From Streptomyces sp. NBRC 110028 (GTDB lineage: Bacteria; Actinomycetota; Actinomycetes; Streptomycetales; Streptomycetaceae), in assembly GCF_001417735.1 (NCBI RefSeq), contig NZ_BBUZ01000034.1:124001-188000 (forward strand): DNA of 64,000 nucleotides. The letters run 5' to 3'. The translations under genes were made by a program, and so were the position numbers. The number at the start of each line of letters is the position of its first letter. Positions within the stretch are counted from its first letter, which is position 1. This document shows, one piece after another, positions 26,108 through 34,000 of the stretch. The notes beneath the pieces are model-generated. The model saw only the letters and a list, made by a program, of their open reading frames with translations. It was not told the origin of the DNA and ran no database searches.

Positions 26108-27393
26108 AGGGCCCCGGTGCGGGCCGCGAATTCCCGCACGCCCGGTACGCGGGCGGGCATGTGCAACAGGTCCGCCGTCAGGGCCCGCAGTGCAGGCCGC
26201 CGCACTTCCTGCGGCGCCTCCTGCTCCACCCTGCGGAGCGCCGCGAAGGTCTGCGGCTGGTCGCCGAGGGCGTGCCACATGCGGGCGGTATCCGTCCAGG
26301 CGCGGGCACGCCGCTCCGCCGTCGGCATGGAGTCGATGTTCAGCTTCTTTACGACCTTCACGCCCTCGTCAGGCGTGCCGAGCGCGTTGAGCACGCCGAT
26401 CCGGTACACGTCCACCTGCGTCCGGCTGACGTCCACGGTGAACAGCCCCCGTACCGCCGCCTTGCGCCGGTCCGTCTCCTCCTGGGCCTCGTCCAGCAGG
26501 CCCAGCGCCGTGGCGCGATCCCTGCCGCTGGCCGCCGTATACGCGGCCGTCAGCATCAGCGTCGCACGCACAGCCCCGGTCGGGGGCTGACCGGCATCCA
26601 AATCCGCCGCCTCCCGGGTGAGCAGCCGCACCGCAGCCGGGCTACGCCCCGACCGTCGCATGGTGATCGCGAGCACCCGAGAAGCCTCACCGATCGGAAC
26701 CGGGTGGCCACTGGCCCGGGCCGCGGTCAGCGCACGATCAGCGGCCACCCAGGCCGCGTCGCTGTGCTGTTTGAGCGCCAACTCGGCGGCCAGCACGTAT
26801 GCCCGTGCGAGCACCACACTCGCCTGCTCCCACGCCCGCCCACTCGACGCGTCCCGCGTCGACGAGGCCACGGCGAGCAGGCCCGGGAGCGCGTGGCCGA
26901 GGGCGGTGTAGCGAGCGGCACAGAAGTCCGCTCGTGCGGCCTCCATCTGCTGAGCGAGGCGGCCCGGTGGAACCGGAGCGGCGGAGGGGAGCCGGAAAAG
27001 AGCATCCTCAAGACCGGCCGCCGGGTCGAAAGGGCCGGAAGCGGCATCGGCTGGGGCGGCACCCACGACGGCCGTTGCCCCGGCCGCCAACGCGCCGGTG
27101 AGCAGATTTCTTCGACGCACCGCATCCTCCTCGCCCGATGGACGCTCCACCGTATCGACCGTGGGTCCGTCCGGCACAGGAGTCGCCATCAGCCGGTCGA
27201 GTGAGACGTTCAGGAACGCGGCAAACCGCACCAGCGCGGCGTAGTCGAGCCGCATACGGCCGGACTCGATCCGGGAGACGGCCGACGCTGAGTAGCCACA
27301 CGACTTGCCGACTTGCGCCTGGGTGAGCCGAGCGGCGCAGCGGGCACCGCGAAGGATCGATCCGATGTCAACGCTCGCTGAACCCATGTCCAT
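26104..27393 (-). CDS. XRE-family transcriptional regulator with TPR-like C-terminal region
   Basis: 429 residues from the ATG at 27393, preceded at 3 bases by GGAGGT. Residues about 10-65 are a helix-turn-helix (GARCAARLTQAQVGKSCGYS, AVSRIESGRMRLDYAALVRFA). After a linker with a twin-arginine-like stretch (RRRNLLTGALAAGATAVVGAAP), the rest is alpha-helical with TPR-like pairs (ALGHALPGLLAVASS, ASVVLARAYVLAAEL). This architecture is common beside streptomycete biosynthetic and signalling cassettes. It is divergent from the RiPP operon across a 206-base gap that contains a large inverted repeat, its plausible operator. Confidence 0.85.
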   Translation of the reverse strand: MDMGSASVDIGSILRGARCAARLTQAQVGKSCGYSASAVSRIESGRMRLDYAALVRFAAFLNVSLDRLMATPVPDGPTVDTVERPSGEEDAVRRRNLLTGALAAGATAVVGAAPADAASGPFDPAAGLEDALFRLPSAAPVPPGRLAQQMEAARADFCAARYTALGHALPGLLAVASSTRDASSGRAWEQASVVLARAYVLAAELALKQHSDAAWVAADRALTAARASGHPVPIGEASRVLAITMRRSGRSPAAVRLLTREAADLDAGQPPTGAVRATLMLTAAYTAASGRDRATALGLLDEAQEETDRRKAAVRGLFTVDVSRTQVDVYRIGVLNALGTPDEGVKVVKKLNIDSMPTAERRARAWTDTARMWHALGDQPQTFAALRRVEQEAPQEVRRPALRALTADLLHMPARVPGVREFAARTGAL

Positions 27394-27465
27394 AGGTACC
27401 TCCTGCGGAACAACGAGAGACACGACGCTAGGGGTACCGCAGGCGGGTGGGGAGGGCGCATGGAA

Positions 27466-27498
27466 GCACGCCGTGTGCGGGTTCGGCACACGGCGTGC
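27466..27498. promoter_or_regulatory. 13-bp-arm inverted repeat between the XRE gene and the RiPP operon
   Basis: Arms GCACGCCGTGTGC and GCACACGGCGTGC are separated by 7 bases. It lies 73 bases upstream of the XRE start and 102 bases upstream of the ATPase-precursor start. That position suits an operator for the XRE protein; it could instead be an RNA hairpin in either leader. Confidence 0.6.
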
Positions 27499-27599
27499 AG
27501 AAGGCCGCCTCATGCTCCCGCACGAGGTGGTGGCCCGCGATGGTGATGCCACGCCCGGCGGCAGGCCGGACATAGCCCACTCACCAGAAGGCCGACGAA

Positions 27600-28298
27600 A
27601 TGACCACGATGATGATCAGCAACCCCGCACCGCTCACCCTCACCGGCACAGGCCACCCGGCTTACTCCCAGTCGCTCCCGTGCACCGAGGAGTCCGTGGG
27701 CCTCGCGCGCCTGTCCGTCTCCGCAACCCTGCGGGCCTGGGGACTGGAGGACCTGGTGGACGACGCTCGTCTGATCGTCTCGGAGCTGGCTACGAACGCG
27801 GTCCGGCACGCCGCTCGCCACAACCCCGACCCCGAGCGGCGCGGCAACTTCCGCCTCAAGGTCGAACGCCCCAGCGATCGCCTGGTACGCGTCTCGACGT
27901 TCGACCGGTCCCGGGCCATCCCCCGCGTCGTCGAGGCAGACGAGACGGCTGAGTCCGGGCGCGGCATGGCAGTGGTGGAAGCGCTCTCCTGCCGGTGGGG
28001 CATCGACCACAGGCCCTGGGGCAAGGGCGTCTGGGTCGAGTGCGCCATCCCGGGCCACCCCACCCCGCTCCGCCCGTGGGGCCTGCGCCGACTCGGCCCG
28101 TACCCCACGGCGGCGGAGATGCCGATCACGACGGTCACCGTCGACCCGGACACCCAGATCGGTGTCTTCCGCGACCGTGACGGCCTGGTGGTCGAGATGG
28201 GCAAGCACGGCACCAGCTCCGCCACCTCGACATCGACCGTGACCAACCTGGACTCACGCAACGACGCGGGCTCCGACCAGGACTCCCAGCAGGACTGA
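27600..28298 (+). CDS. HATPase (RsbW-like) domain fused to an ATP-grasp RiPP precursor peptide
   Basis: 232 residues in one frame. Residues about 20-150 are a GHKL-type ATPase as in streptomycete anti-sigma-like kinases: N box ELATNAVRHA (62-71), G2-like ESGRGMAVVEA (118-128). Residues 159-232 match the ATP-grasp-target RiPP precursor pattern: PWGLRRLGPYPTAAE, TTVTVDPDTQ, DRDGLVVEMGKHGT, then a core rich in Ser/Thr and Asp (TNLDSRNDAGSDQDSQQD). In relatives I recall, ATPase and precursor are separate genes; here only about 8 residues join them. An internal ATG at 27966 could produce a precursor without most of the ATPase, but has no good ribosome site. The ATP-grasp gene follows after 8 bases. 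Confidence 0.8.
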   Translation: MTTMMISNPAPLTLTGTGHPAYSQSLPCTEESVGLARLSVSATLRAWGLEDLVDDARLIVSELATNAVRHAARHNPDPERRGNFRLKVERPSDRLVRVSTFDRSRAIPRVVEADETAESGRGMAVVEALSCRWGIDHRPWGKGVWVECAIPGHPTPLRPWGLRRLGPYPTAAEMPITTVTVDPDTQIGVFRDRDGLVVEMGKHGTSSATSTSTVTNLDSRNDAGSDQDSQQD

Positions 28299-28306
28299 CA
28301 GCCTCG

Positions 28307-29278
28307 ATGACCGACACGAAACCGGTCCTGGTGGTCACGGAACCGCTCGACATCACCGCCGACATGGTGATCACTCACCTCAACGAACGTGGTGTCCCAG
28401 TGATCCGCTTCAATCCCGCGGATCTCCCGCTCGGGGAGCTGACGGTCTCGGCCCGGTTCGGCGGCTGCCCGGCTTCCACCCCGGTGGCCGGGCAGTTCCG
28501 TACCCCGTCGAGGACCGCCGACCTGGAGCAGATACGAGCGGTGTACTGGCGCCGCCCCCTCTGGCCCGCCTTCGAACACCTGGACGCAGCCGACGCGCGC
28601 TATGCCGCCGCGCAGGTCCGCCATGGGCTCGCGGGCGCCCTCTACGCCCTCGACGGCCCCCTGTGGGTCAACCACCCAACCCGCAACGCTGCGGCCGATC
28701 ACAAACCCAGCCAACTCGCCACCGCCGTACGCCTCGGCCTCACCGTGCCGACGACGCTGGTGACCAACGATCCCGAGGAAGCACGCAGGTTCATCGCCAT
28801 ACATGGGCGGGTCATCAGCAAGACACTGCGATGGACCCCGTACGAGCGAGACGGCATCGGTCTGACGAGCTGGGCCGAGCCGGTCACCGCCGATGAGGTG
28901 GACGACACGGTGAGGGCGGCACCGCACCTGTTCCAGGCCCGCGTGGACAAAGTGGCCGACCTGCGGGTGCTGGTCGTCGGCCGACGGCCCTTCGCCGTCC
29001 GTATCGATTCCGGTCTGCTGGACTGGCGCAAGGACTACTCCGCCCTGTCGTACAGCGTGGTAGACCTGCCGGATCGGCTGGAGAAAGCGCTACTCGCCTG
29101 CCTCGACCACTTCGGCCTCCCCTCCGGAAGCTTTGATCTCGCCCTCGACCGAGACGGCGAACCCCACTGGCTTGAGCTCAACCCGAACGGCCAATGGGGG
29201 TGGCTGGAGGAGAAGACCGGCCTGCCGATGGCCGCCGCCTTCGCCGACCTGCTCGCTCAAGGAGACAACCCCGCATGA
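28307..29278 (+). CDS. ATP-grasp ribosomal peptide maturase (graspetide macrocyclase)
   Basis: 323 residues. The N-terminal preATP-grasp part (VLVVTEPLDITADMVITHL, VIRFNPADLPLGEL) is followed by the ATP-grasp core (NHPTRNAAADHKPSQLATA, VISKTLRW, FQARVDKVADLRVLVVG). The terminal Mg/ATP site ELNPNGQWGWLE is diagnostic of the RiPP maturase group, in which it follows FDLALD. By family it phosphorylates Asp/Glu side chains of the precursor so that Ser/Thr or Lys side chains displace phosphate, forming ester or amide macrocycles. Substrate is presumably the precursor region of the preceding gene. Its stop codon overlaps the next start (ATGA). Confidence 0.9.
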   Translation: MTDTKPVLVVTEPLDITADMVITHLNERGVPVIRFNPADLPLGELTVSARFGGCPASTPVAGQFRTPSRTADLEQIRAVYWRRPLWPAFEHLDAADARYAAAQVRHGLAGALYALDGPLWVNHPTRNAAADHKPSQLATAVRLGLTVPTTLVTNDPEEARRFIAIHGRVISKTLRWTPYERDGIGLTSWAEPVTADEVDDTVRAAPHLFQARVDKVADLRVLVVGRRPFAVRIDSGLLDWRKDYSALSYSVVDLPDRLEKALLACLDHFGLPSGSFDLALDRDGEPHWLELNPNGQWGWLEEKTGLPMAAAFADLLAQGDNPA

Positions 29279-30450
29279 CGCCCGATACCGCACCTGAACG
29301 GCGCGCCCTCGCCGACCGACTCCGTGAGGCCGGAGTCCTCGCCCACTCGTCGTGGCGCGCGGCGGTCGACGCCGTACCCCGGGAACTGTTCCTCCACCCC
29401 GGCGTGTTCCTGCCCACCGACGACGGACGCTGGCGGCCCGTCACCGCCCTCGGCACCGGCCCGGAGGAATGGTCCAGGATCGCCTACCGCGACGAGTCCC
29501 TGGTGACACAACTGGACGGGCACCTCACCGCCGACCAGGCCTCCGAGCCCGTCCCCGGCGTGCCCACGTCGTCGTCCACCACGCCCGTGACGGTCGTCGG
29601 CATGCTCGAGGCCCTGGACGTCGAGGACCGTCACACCGCGCTGGAGATCGGCACCGGTACCGGCTACTCCACCGCGCTGATGTGCCACCGGCTCGGAGAG
29701 GACAACGTCACCACGGTCGAAGTGGACCCCGGCGTGGCCGCCCGCGCGGACGCCGCCCTGGAAGCCGCCGGATACTCCACCTGGACCATGACCGGGGACG
29801 GGCTCCTCGGCCATCCCCGCCGCGCCCCCTACGACCGGGTCATCGCCACATGCGCGGTACGCCGCGTCCCCCACGTCTGGGTACGTCAGACCACGCCGGG
29901 CGGCGTCATCCTCGCCACTCTCGCCCCCGGCTCGTGGGCGTACGGCACCGGCCTCGCCAAGATCACCGTGAACCGCGACGGCACGGCCGAGGGGCGGATC
30001 ATCGGGAAGTCGTCATTCATGCAGGCCCGCTCCCAGGCCGCCGTCCCGCTCGCCGGGGACCTGTCGGCACGTACCGCCTACGCCGACAGCGAGCGCGAGG
30101 CGAAGGTGCCGCCGACGCTGCTGGACGAATGGATGCCCGCCTTCCTCGCCCAGCTCGCCGCGCCCGGCGCCCAGCTCGTGCGTGCCAGCCAGGACGACGG
30201 CATCCAGCAACTCTACGTATTCGATGCCGACCGCGAATCCTTCGCCGCGTTCGCCGAGAACGGCTCCGGCTGGACCGTCCGGCAGGGCGGCCCCGTGGCG
30301 CTGTGGGACGACATCGAGCAATCGCTCATCGCCTGGCAGGACGCCGGGCGCCCCGGCATCGACACCGTGCGGCTCCGCGTCACCCGCCGCTCCCACAGGT
30401 ACCGGATCGGCGACCGGCCCGCGTTGCGCTGGGAGCACCGCATCGCCTGA
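29275..30450 (+). CDS. PIMT-like methyltransferase of the ATP-grasp peptide maturation system
   Basis: 391 residues. Protein-L-isoaspartate methyltransferase hallmarks: SSSTTPVTVVGMLEALD (about 99-115), SAM motif I ALEIGTGTGYSTALM (122-136), VTTVEVDPG, and VIATCAVRRVPHVWVRQTTPGGVIL. A further domain of about 150 residues (from LDEWMPAFLAQL) is not found in repair PIMT enzymes but is typical of the RiPP-associated form. In characterised graspetide pathways such enzymes methylate an Asp of the cyclised peptide so that an aspartimide forms. The ATG at 29275 overlaps the maturase stop codon, showing tight coupling. Confidence 0.88.
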   Translation: MTPDTAPERRALADRLREAGVLAHSSWRAAVDAVPRELFLHPGVFLPTDDGRWRPVTALGTGPEEWSRIAYRDESLVTQLDGHLTADQASEPVPGVPTSSSTTPVTVVGMLEALDVEDRHTALEIGTGTGYSTALMCHRLGEDNVTTVEVDPGVAARADAALEAAGYSTWTMTGDGLLGHPRRAPYDRVIATCAVRRVPHVWVRQTTPGGVILATLAPGSWAYGTGLAKITVNRDGTAEGRIIGKSSFMQARSQAAVPLAGDLSARTAYADSEREAKVPPTLLDEWMPAFLAQLAAPGAQLVRASQDDGIQQLYVFDADRESFAAFAENGSGWTVRQGGPVALWDDIEQSLIAWQDAGRPGIDTVRLRVTRRSHRYRIGDRPALRWEHRIA

Positions 30451-30552
30451 GCGAACATCGGCCGTGATGGCGTGAACGGGTCTCTCTCCTCAGCCACGAC
30501 TACCGCTACCCTCCCCGGGCAACCTACGCGAACCAGGCCACCGGGGGAGCCC

Positions 30553-31005
30553 ATGCGTATCGGTTTGACCGTCCGTGCCGACGAGCGGGACCCGTCTCCG
30601 GGCGCGGACACCGCCGGTGCCGGGCCCGACGATCTGCGACGTTGGCTGGCCGGTCAGCCGGGGCTGCGTGGCAGGGTGCGCAGGGCCACCGACTCCGGTC
30701 CGCCGCCGGGGGCCATGGGCGCGGGGACGGACGTGGTCCTCGCGCTGCTGGAGCCCGGGGGTGTCGCCACGGTGCTGGCCGGGGCCGTGGTGGCCTGGTT
30801 GCAGACCCGCCGTGGGAGCCGGACCGTCACCATCACGCGCCCCGACGGTACGGAGATCTCCGTGAGCTCCACGGAGGTCGGGCCGCTCGACGCACAACAG
30901 GCGGGTGAGCTGGCGGCGCGGCTCGCGGCCGCCCTCGAACCGGAGGCGGGTGCCCCGGAGGCCGGAGGCGGGGAGCCGTCCGACGGTGTGCCACCGGCGT
31001 CATGA
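30553..31005 (+). CDS. EACC1-like component of a caspase-STAND conflict system
   Basis: 150 residues from the ATG at 30553. It begins with a short variable part (MRIGLTVRADERD), then LRRWLAGQPGLRGRVR. A hydrophobic helix VLALLEPGGVATVLAGAVVAWLQ (about 60-83) is followed by a beta-rich stretch RTVTITRPDGTEISVSSTEV and a helix LDAQQAGELAARLAAALE. This layout fits the effector-associated constant component EACC1 described alongside bacterial caspase/NTPase conflict systems. Its stop codon overlaps the start of the large caspase-NTPase gene (ATGA). Family assignment is by memory of the pattern and should be confirmed by profile search. Confidence 0.7.
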   Translation: MRIGLTVRADERDPSPGADTAGAGPDDLRRWLAGQPGLRGRVRRATDSGPPPGAMGAGTDVVLALLEPGGVATVLAGAVVAWLQTRRGSRTVTITRPDGTEISVSSTEVGPLDAQQAGELAARLAAALEPEAGAPEAGGGEPSDGVPPAS

Positions 31006-34000
31006 CCGGCACCCGGCCCCTGCCCGGCATGCCCCCGTCCCCGACCGGGCTGGCCGCGCCGGGGGCGCGTGCGGTGCTGGTCGGGACCGGTGAGCATGTG
31101 GCGGGCTCCGCGCTGCCGCCCTTGCCGAGCGTCGGGACCACGCTGGAGGACCTGGAGCGGGTGCTGCGCGACGTCTGCGGCATGGCACACGTGCACCGGG
31201 TCGCGGCGGGCGCCGGGCAGGCGGAGATCGTGGCCGCCGTGGAGGACGCCGTCGCCGAAGCCACCGGGCCGGTGCTCTTCGCGTACGTGGGCCACGGCAT
31301 CCTCGGCCCGGGGGACGAGCTGTATCTCGCCACCCATGCCAGTCCGGCCGACGACCGGATTTCCGGCTCCGTTCCCTACCGGACCGTCAAGGATCTGCTC
31401 GGCGGGGCCCTGGGCGGCAGCGTGGTCGTGCTCGACTGCTGCTTCTCCGGCCGTGCCACGGCCCCGGGCGGACGCGAACGCAGCCCCTACGCCTCCGCAC
31501 GCCCGGACGGCAGCTTCCTGCTCACCTCCGCCTCGCAGTTCGCGCTCTCCTTCGCCCCCGAGGGCGCCCGGCACACGCTGTTCAGCGGGCAGCTGCTGCG
31601 GCTGCTGGAGAACGGCGACCCGGGCGGCCCGCCCTGGCTGACGGTGGACTACCTGCACGGAGCGCTGGACCGCGCGTTCCGGGACGGGCCGGTACGTCCG
31701 CACGGGCAGAGCGAGGGCAGGCTCGGCGGGCTCGTGGTGGCCCGCAACGCCGCCTACCGCACCGACGCGGTGGCGTCCGGCGAGCCACCGGCCGATGTGC
31801 CGTGCCCGTACCCGGGCATGCGGTCGTTCGGGGCGGCCGACCAGGAATGGTTCTTCGGGCGGGAAGAGCTGACCGCGCAGCTCGTGGCGGCCGTGTGCGA
31901 CCCGGCACGGGACCGCCCGGTCGTGCTCGTGGGCGCGTCGGGCTCGGGCAAGTCGTCGCTGCTGGGCGCTGGGATGCTGGCGGCTCTGGAGGCCCGGCAC
32001 GGTGCCGGAACGGAGACGGTCCCCTGGCCCGCGCTGCTGCTGTCGGCGCCCGGAGCCGATCCGCTGGAAGCCCTCGCCGCACGCTGGGCGCAGATCACGG
32101 GGCAGCGGCGGGAGATGGTGCGGGAAGCCTTCGAGGACGGGCGGTTCCCCGGTCCGGAGCCCGGCCGCCGGGCCTGCCGGCTGCTCGTGGTCGACCAGTT
32201 CGAGGAGGTCTTCACCCGCTGCGAGGACGCCGGCCGGCGAAGCCGCTTCATCCGGCTGCTGTGCGGGCAGCACGGCGGTCCGGGCGACCGGCCCAGGGTG
32301 GTCCTGGCGCTGCGCGCCGACCACTACGGCGACTGCCTGGCCCACCCGGAGCTGGTCGACGCCCTGGACCACGGGCAATTCACCGTGGCGCCGATGGACC
32401 TGGACACCCTCCGCGCCGCGATCGAGCGCCCGGCCGCGCGGGCGGGCCTCACTCTGGAGGACGGTCTCGTCGACCGGCTGCTGTCGGACCTGCGCCGGGG
32501 CGGCGGGGCCCCGGGTGGGGCGCGGGGCGCGGCGGCCCCGTTCCTCGCCCATGTCCTCGTGGAGACGTGGCGGGAGCGCAGCGGAACGGTCCTGACCCTG
32601 GCCGGTTACCAGCGCACCGGCGGGATCTGGCAGTCCGTGACCACCTCGACCGACACGCTGTACCAGGCGTTGGGGGAACCCCAGCGGCACATCCTGCGCC
32701 GTCTGCTGCTGAGCATGGTGCACCTCACCCCGGCCGGTGAGGTGGTGCGCCGTGAGGTCGCCCCGGCGGACCTGCCGGCGGAAGGAAGCGCCGAGGGCGT
32801 ACGGACCGTCTGGGACCATCTGGTCCGGACCCGGCTGGTCACGGTCGATCACGACGGTGCGCGGTTCTCCCACGACGCGTTGCTGCACGCCTGGCCCGAG
32901 CTGCGGTCGTGGATCCGCGACGCCCACGCCGACCTGCTGGAGCACCAGCGGCTCGCGGAGTCGGCCGCCGTCTGGAAGGAGCACGACCGCGACCCCCACT
33001 ACCTCTACACCGGTTCGCAGCTGGCCCAGGCGCGCGGACGCCTGGACCCGGACCGCCCCGGGCACACCCCCGGCATCGCGCTCACCGCCGTCGAGCGGGA
33101 GTTCCTGACGGCCGGGGCCGAGGCCGCGCGGCGCGGCCGCCGGCTGCGCATGCTGTGGCGCGGCGTGGCCGCCTGCGTGGCACTGCTGCTCGTCGCGATC
33201 GGCACGGTGGCGTACGTCGAACGGAGCGAATCGAGGAAGCGGGCGGACGAGTTGGCCTCCAAGCGCGTCGCCGCCCAGGCCGACTCCCTGCGGGACGAGG
33301 ACCCGGCGACGGCGCTCGACCTGAGCCTGGCCGCCTACCGCCGCTCCCCCACCGTCGACGCGCGGTCCGCCGTGGTCCAGTCGGCGTTCTCCCTCACCCC
33401 GCCGGTGCCCCTACGGGGGCACTCCAGCGAGGTGATCAACCTCGCGTACCGGGCGGACGGAAAGGTGCTGGCCAGCTCCTCGACCGATCACACGGTCCGC
33501 CTGTGGCGCACGGCCAACCCTTACCGCCCGGCCCCGGGTTCCGTGCTGAAGGTGGGCGGTCCCCCGGCCCTCGCCTGGCATCCGGACGGCCGTCACCTCA
33601 CCGCGAGCACCAGGGAGGCGCTGTACGTCTGGGACGCCCGCGACGCCCGGCACCCCCGGCGCGTCGCCCGGGTGCCGGTGCGTGACGGCCGCGTCTTCGC
33701 GGCGGCCTTCAGCCCGGACGGCCGTACGCTGGCGGTCGGCTCGGAGCACGGCCGGGTGTGGTTCTGGGACCTGCGCGACCCCCGGCGGCCGGTCCGCACC
33801 GTGGCGGCGGGATCGAGGCGCGGAAAGCCCGTGGAAGCCATCGCGTTCCAGCCCGGCGGCAAGGTCATGGCCACGGCGGTGGGAGACGGCAGCGTGCAGC
33901 TGTGGAACACCGCCGGGGCACACCGCCCGAAGCCGGGCGCGGTCATCCGCGACGCCCGCGTGCTGTCCCTGGCCTTCAGCCCGGACGGACGGCGGCTGGC

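Noticed and set aside
26012..26590. Rightward open frames across the XRE gene
   Set aside because: They cross the regulator in antisense and carry no start signal or family pattern.
27966..28298. Independent precursor gene starting at the internal ATG at 27966
   Set aside because: Kept only as an alternative. The ATG is inside the conserved G2 box of the ATPase and lacks a good Shine-Dalgarno site, so a separate gene cannot be claimed.
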